From a virus: a DNA stretch of 42,713 nucleotides. The notes beneath the pieces are model-generated. The model saw nothing but the letters and a program-made list of their open reading frames with translations, was not told where the DNA came from and did not search any database. How positions within the stretch are numbered: the stretch's first letter is position 1; every line of letters starts with the position of its first letter. The translations under genes were made by a program, and so were the position numbers. Below, in pieces: positions 39,040 through 42,713 of the stretch. The stretch lies in the IMG/VR virus record IMGVR_UViG_3300020121_000165, positions 1-42,713 of that record; one strand, written 5' to 3'.

Positions 39040-39300
39040 GCTCTAGCCTGAGACTATAGCCTAACTAGTGCAGCCTCAGCCTATTACGCTACTACTCCCA
39101 GTCTCAGCCTCACGTAGCCGCCTATAGTCTCAGCCTATAGTCTCACACTGCTCCGTGAGGGTAAGTGCTATAGCCTCAGCCTGTTACTACCAGCCTATAG
39201 CCTCTCAGTCTCAGTCTCAGTCTCAGTCTCAGTCTCAGTCTGTAAGTACCAGTCATAACTACCAGTTACCAGTCTCCAAATACCAAACTGCTTGATAAGA
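39040..39300. repeat. AGYCT-type repeat cluster, possible origin or packaging site
   Basis: Dense degenerate repeats of CAGCCT/CAGTCT/CTATAGCCT, including six perfect tandem copies of CTCAGT at 39204-39239, then TACCAGT repeats to about 39310. AT content is higher than in flanking genes. It lies between a promoter and the small terminase gene. Such iteron-like arrays mark replication origins or pac sites. Confidence 0.7.
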
Positions 39301-39591
39301 AATTACCAGTCTTACTGGCTACTCCGTTGGAAGACATAGACTTACAGCCTCTCATGTCGCGTAATAGGCATTATGTCAACTACGGTAAGACTCCCTATCC
39401 CATTGTGGCGTAATGAGTACCGGCGTTCCATGCGTCAGATTGAAGCCTGGAGACGCTGCTCCCAGCCTCAGACTGGCCTGGAACGACCACCCCACGACCC
39501 CACCCGCGCTGAAACGGACGTTCTTTACCCCAGTCTCACCCCGGCACCAGTTTTGACTGTAGGCGGGGAGACTGGTACTGGGCCAAGCTCC

Positions 39592-39644
39592 GGGAGGGGT
39601 GGTAGGGTGGGGGGTGGGGGTGGTAGTAGGCGGGGGAGGGGGAA
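39592..39644 (+). other. G-rich tract, G-quadruplex prone, at the terminase ribosome site
   Basis: Many runs of three to six G separated by one or two bases, ending in GGGGGAGGGGGAAGCG before ATG 39648. Several runs could form a quadruplex in mRNA or DNA and hide or expose the ribosome binding site of the small terminase gene. From 39302 to 39591 I see no convincing gene; an ORF from ATG 39373 is low-complexity. Confidence 0.6.
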
Positions 39645-39647
39645 GCG

Positions 39648-40154
39648 ATGCCGCACGTGAAGCGGGGGTATGGGCTGGCATGGGCGCAGAAGCAGCGGCG
39701 GGAGGAGATTGAGGCTTACATCCTGGAGCAGCAGGCGGCGGGGCAGATGCCGACGGCGCAGGAGATTGCGGATCGGTTTGACGTGAGTCGGGTGTTGGTG
39801 AGCACCATACGGGGGCGGATGGTGCGAGCGGGGAAGATTTTGAGGCCGCCGCGGAGTCCGGAGGCGTTGGAGAGGACGCAGCGGGAGGCGCGGAAGTTGG
39901 TGGAGAAGATGTCGACGGTGGGGAGTGGAGTGCCTATGACGGTGGAGGAGCGGAGGAGTTTCTTATCGGATTTGGCAAGAGTAGAGCCGAGGGCGGATGT
40001 GAAGGTGCAGGCGTTGAGTGCGTTGGATAGATTGGAGGGGCGGTTAGGGCAGATGCAGGTGGTGGGGCATGGGCCGCCGTTGAGTCGGGAGGAAGCGTGG
40101 GGGCGGGTGGAGGCGGTGAATGAGGCGTACCGGCGGCTCTTCGGAAAAGATTGA
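39648..40154 (+). CDS. terS: Small terminase subunit
   Basis: 168 residues. A helix-turn-helix at about 35-60 (PTAQEIADRFDVSRVLVSTI) would bind the packaging site, followed by a helical oligomerisation region (ERRSFLSDLARVEPRADVKVQALSALDRLEG). It is directly ahead of the large terminase gene and overlaps it by 35 bases. The G-rich leader carries the ribosome site. The repeats upstream are a candidate recognition site. Confidence 0.75.
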   Translation: MPHVKRGYGLAWAQKQRREEIEAYILEQQAAGQMPTAQEIADRFDVSRVLVSTIRGRMVRAGKILRPPRSPEALERTQREARKLVEKMSTVGSGVPMTVEERRSFLSDLARVEPRADVKVQALSALDRLEGRLGQMQVVGHGPPLSREEAWGRVEAVNEAYRRLFGKD

Positions 40155-41877
40155 GTGGGCGTTAGACGCGGAGCGGGAGTTTTGGGCGGATGTGTGTCGG
40201 AGGAGTTTTTGGGATTTCTTTCGGGTGGCGTGGGGAGCGGAGCGGTACATGGCGCAGCATCCGCAGGACCGGTGGTTAACGGAGCGGCTGCACCATCCGA
40301 TTTGCCTGTGGTTGCAGGGGCACGTGGAGGAGTGGGAGCGGCGTAGACAAGCAGGAGAGAAGCGGCGCACGAAGTTGGCATTAGTGATTCCGCGTAGTTT
40401 TGGGAAGTCGCTCCTCGCGACGAAGGCGCTCACCCTCTGGGCGCAGCTTAGAAATCCCGACATGTCGGCGATGATTGGCTCGGAGATTGTGACGAAGGCG
40501 AATGGGTTTCTGTCGCCGATCAAGTCGGTGATGGACGGGTCGGATCCGTATGCCTTGTTCACGTGGTTGTATGGGAATTGGTATAGCGCGGACCGCCCCT
40601 GGACAGCGGGCAGTGTGGTACACGCGGCGCGGAAGTCGATGGGGAGAACGGAGCCGAGTTTCAGTACGTGGGGTGTGGAGGGAGGGATTACGGGAATGCA
40701 TCCGGATTGGGGCGTCTACGACGATCCGATCTCGGAGGAGAAGATCAAGGAGTCGGGGACGTGGATCCAGGCGGTGAACGATTCGATGGGTGCCCTTAGA
40801 CCTGCGTTTCGTAGTGACTCGTTTTTCATGCTCTCGCTCACAAGGTATCGCGACAACGACATCATTGGGACGTTCCTTCCGAGGGAGGGCGTGCGCAGTT
40901 GGAGTGGGATGAAGGCTCCGAGCGGGAGCGCGATCGAGGTGAAGGAGACGGGGGAGTGGGATGTTTATTATCTCCAGGCGCGCGGCGCGGGCGGTGAGTC
41001 GATCTTTTCTGAGATGTGGCCCACGCATGAGTTGGATCGGTACGAGGAAAGCGATTCGGTTAAGTTTGCGGCGCAGATGATGAACGAGCCTGGAAGTGGG
41101 GAGCACATGGCGCTCACCCAGGAGCAGATCGACCAGTTGTGGCTGGAGGAGAAGGAGCTTCCGAGCGGGTTGGTCATCACGGTGCATATGGACACCGCGT
41201 TCAAGAGTCACGAGAGCCGTGCGACGGGTGACGAGAGTGTGATCATCGTGTTTGGTCACGACCCCAGAGGGAACGGGGACGTGTATTACCTGGAGGGATA
41301 CGGGAGCAATACGTGGAGAGTGGAGGACTTCACGGACAAGTTGGTGGAGATTGTGTTGCACCAGCGAAAGAAGGGCCGTCGGGTGCGGTGCATGACGGAC
41401 GAGCGGGAGTTCGGTGGAAAGGAAGGGACCTGGGAGCAGGCGCTTAGGAGTGCGTTTGCCGGGAGTGAGGCCCGGCGTATGCCGCCCTTGGTGACGTTCA
41501 CGCGAGGGGGCAACCGTCGTGGGCACAAGATGCGGCGGATGACCGATGCGGCAAGTTTCTGGGTGGATGGGCATGTGAAGGTGGTGAAGTCGGCACCGGG
41601 GGCGCAGAAGTTGATTGCGCAGATGGTGCGATTGGGGATCAGTGCCCACGACGATTGGGCCGATGCTGCGGCGGACGTGTTTGCGCCCGAGGTGTACCAG
41701 CCGATGCTTTCGTTGCCCGAGGGGAAGGAGGCACCGTACGAGGGCGGGTATCCGACGCAGCCGGGCGATGATATTTTGGGGAGAGCGTTGACGCCCGAGG
41801 ACGTGCGGGCGCTGTATGACGAGCAGCATGGGGAGAAGGTGGGGGAGTGGATGGAGCGGGACGAGTGGCAGCGGTAG
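40120..41877 (+). CDS. terL: Large terminase subunit
   Basis: 585 residues. ATPase: LVIPRSFGKSLLATK (Walker A-like, Arg-Ser-Phe-Gly-Lys-Ser) at about 88-102, then SAMIGSEIVTKANGF and a Walker B region near HPDWGVYDDP. Nuclease (RNase H fold): TVHMDTAF, an acidic strand with DEREFGG, and ISAHDDWADAAADVF as the C-terminal Asp pair. It pumps DNA into the head and cuts it. ATG 40120 follows GGAGGCGGTGA. The 3' end is overlapped antisense by the gene at 41639. Closed-circle assembly fits headful packaging. Confidence 0.9.
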   Translation: MRRTGGSSEKIEWALDAEREFWADVCRRSFWDFFRVAWGAERYMAQHPQDRWLTERLHHPICLWLQGHVEEWERRRQAGEKRRTKLALVIPRSFGKSLLATKALTLWAQLRNPDMSAMIGSEIVTKANGFLSPIKSVMDGSDPYALFTWLYGNWYSADRPWTAGSVVHAARKSMGRTEPSFSTWGVEGGITGMHPDWGVYDDPISEEKIKESGTWIQAVNDSMGALRPAFRSDSFFMLSLTRYRDNDIIGTFLPREGVRSWSGMKAPSGSAIEVKETGEWDVYYLQARGAGGESIFSEMWPTHELDRYEESDSVKFAAQMMNEPGSGEHMALTQEQIDQLWLEEKELPSGLVITVHMDTAFKSHESRATGDESVIIVFGHDPRGNGDVYYLEGYGSNTWRVEDFTDKLVEIVLHQRKKGRRVRCMTDEREFGGKEGTWEQALRSAFAGSEARRMPPLVTFTRGGNRRGHKMRRMTDAASFWVDGHVKVVKSAPGAQKLIAQMVRLGISAHDDWADAAADVFAPEVYQPMLSLPEGKEAPYEGGYPTQPGDDILGRALTPEDVRALYDEQHGEKVGEWMERDEWQR

Positions 41878-42034
41878 GGCCGACGCGCCAGTCTCCGAAG
41901 TGGGTGAGCCCGATGCCCTGGTTTGCGCCCCAGAGCCAAAGGGACTTCCTGGGGGCGACGGTCGCGTAGCAGTGTCCAAGGACCGGAGACCAGACAGGGA
42001 AGCAGTTATCGTCGATCGCTTTGAACTGGCTCAC
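41639..42034 (-). CDS. Hypothetical protein, partly antisense to terL
   Basis: 131 residues. The first ~50 residues (SQFKAIDDNCFPVWSPVLGH, then APRKSLWLWGANQGIG) look like a real folded protein and lie outside terL. The rest is Pro/Arg/Ala-rich and runs antisense to the terL 3' end, so it may be a non-conserved tail. GTG 42034 has GGAGG at ideal distance and overlaps the upstream TGA (GTGA). The N-terminal part is the reliable part. Confidence 0.5.
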   Translation of the reverse strand: MSQFKAIDDNCFPVWSPVLGHCYATVAPRKSLWLWGANQGIGLTHFGDWRVGPTAATRPAPSTPPPSPHAARHTAPARPRASTLSPKYHRPAASDTRPRTVPPSPRATKASAGTPRAQTRPPQHRPNRRGH

Positions 42035-42288
42035 GTTCCCTCCGGCTTCGAGGCGAGGGCGTCGGCCCACTCGGTAACTTCCTGCTCGACGGCCTCAAAG
42101 CGAGACCAAACAAGTTGTCCTCGCATCTGCGCCGCCAACTCCTCGATCTCCTGGGCGATTTGACAGATATCTTTTCTCCATGCGCCCGGCGAGGGCTCCC
42201 CCAATGGCGATCCGCATTGGCCGCATCGCTCGCTATTCATTTCGCGTGCAATGACAGCCAGCCGCGCCGAGATGCTCTTAGTCTTCAT
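42031..42288 (-). CDS. Hypothetical protein of the terL-portal cassette
   Basis: 85 residues, helical and acidic (AQEIEELAAQMRGQLVWSRFEAVEQEVTEW), with one CGQCG near residue 22. The middle gene of three small minus-strand genes between terminase and portal. Overlaps both neighbours (11 and 4 bases). No family recognised. Confidence 0.65.
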   Translation of the reverse strand: MKTKSISARLAVIAREMNSERCGQCGSPLGEPSPGAWRKDICQIAQEIEELAAQMRGQLVWSRFEAVEQEVTEWADALASKPEGT

Positions 42289-42553
42289 TGCGAAGCTCGC
42301 GGTGGCGGTTCGTGCGAGGCTTGATGAAGCCGATGCCCGGCTTCGGATCGATGATCCAGGCGATCTTTTCCATCTCGTAGCGGCTCATCGTGCCCTTCGC
42401 TTCCCAGTCGGTGCATTCGGAGACGGCGAACGGGAGATGCCGCTGCATCAGGGAGCAGTAGGCGAACTCCGTACCGTCCTCCCGTTTGGTCACCGTCCCT
42501 CGTTCGCAGGTCGCACAGAGGGTATGGATCTTTCCAGGTTTGACTCGGATCAT
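42278..42553 (-). CDS. Small zinc-binding-like protein, first in the terL-portal cassette
   Basis: 91 residues with four Cys in CATC, YCSL and ECTDW (about residues 13-47), a likely zinc site, then a basic tail. It starts 76 bases from the portal start across the closed junction, in divergent orientation, so both may share a control region. No strong ribosome site. Confidence 0.65.
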   Translation of the reverse strand: MIRVKPGKIHTLCATCERGTVTKREDGTEFAYCSLMQRHLPFAVSECTDWEAKGTMSRYEMEKIAWIIDPKPGIGFIKPRTNRHRELRNED

Positions 42554-42586
42554 GGGATAGGGCTTGGATGCCCATCCGATAGGGCA
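42554..42586. promoter_or_regulatory. Divergent junction upstream of portal (joins to 1-43)
   Basis: In the closed genome this and bases 1-43 separate the minus-strand cassette from the portal gene. TTGTTGCGC at 16-24 matches half of the palindrome at 38842-38856, a possible shared operator. No convincing -35/-10 pair was found. Confidence 0.35.
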
Positions 42587-42713
42587 GATTCAGCAAAAAA
42601 GTTGTTGCGCGGCATAGATTTACCGTAGGATGCGCGGCAGGCAGGCTGGTTTTGGCCCAGGGAGGGGCCTGAATCGGTTGGCAACAACCCTCATCCAGCG
42701 CGCACAGACCCCC
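42587..42713. repeat. Terminal direct repeat, right copy (assembly overlap)
   Basis: Identical to 1-127 and in the same orientation. One copy should be removed on circularisation. It contains a truncated second copy of the portal start, which should not be counted as a gene. Confidence 0.9.

Noticed and set aside
39204-39239. CRISPR array
   Set aside because: The unit is only six bases with no spacers; a simple tandem repeat.
39373-39660. 95-codon plus frame before terS
   Set aside because: No ribosome site; the C-terminal half is a translation of the G-rich tract and overlaps the terS start.
40381-41979. 532-codon open frame antisense to terL
   Set aside because: Its composition (Pro/Arg/His/Leu rich) is the mirror of the large terminase codons; a GC-rich shadow.

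Overview
The window is a complete, GC-rich phage genome from an assembly. Bases 1-127 are repeated exactly at 42587-42713, which is the overlap expected when a circular or circularly permuted genome is assembled with a 127-base k-mer. The non-redundant genome is therefore 42,586 bp, and the two ends join upstream of the portal gene. The gene set (portal, scaffold, SU10-like capsid, head-tail adaptor, tail nozzle, fibre, ejection proteins with a transglycosylase, two terminase subunits) indicates a short-tailed, podovirus-like tailed phage. A lipoprotein, a transglycosylase-type ejection protein and an M15 endolysin suggest a Gram-negative host, but the host cannot be named. No integrase, repressor, RNA polymerase or DNA polymerase was recognised.

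Layout: (1) 44-22095, plus strand: portal, scaffold, capsid, a run of tiny virion or accessory genes, a GT4-type glycosyltransferase, adaptor, nozzle, fibre, ejection proteins, a second glycosyltransferase, a lysis cassette (coiled-coil/TM protein, holin-like protein, small TM protein) and a PA14-domain protein. (2) 22.0-38.7 kb, minus strand, one long leftward unit. Read in transcription order it holds small genes and zinc-ribbon proteins; an amidoligase plus class II glutamine amidotransferase pair; a lipoprotein; a structured RNA leader; a PD-(D/E)XK nuclease; a GT2-GNAT fusion; tRNA-Cys; a DegT-type sugar aminotransferase; an AEP-type primase; a Sak4-like ATPase; RusA; and the M15 endolysin. 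(3) 38.7-39.65 kb, a non-coding control region with inverted repeats, a sigma70-like promoter overlapping a perfect palindrome, dense AGYCT-type repeats and a G-quadruplex-prone tract. (4) 39.65-41.88 kb, plus strand: small and large terminase. (5) 41.64-42.55 kb, a small three-gene minus-strand cassette between terminase and portal.

How it fits together: replication looks recombination-based (primase, Sak4, RusA, PDDEXK nuclease) and presumably uses host polymerase and helicase. Packaging and morphogenesis are rightward. Lysis genes sit at the convergent ends of both arms near 20.3-22.7 kb. Two further layers stand out. One is a sugar or conjugate chemistry set: three glycosyltransferases, an aminotransferase, a GNAT, and the amidoligase/amidotransferase pair. 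The other is RNA-level control: a group I intron splitting the capsid gene, and a roughly 160-nt RNA with two three-way junctions ahead of the nuclease gene.

All assignments rest on reading motifs and sequence by eye; no database search was run.
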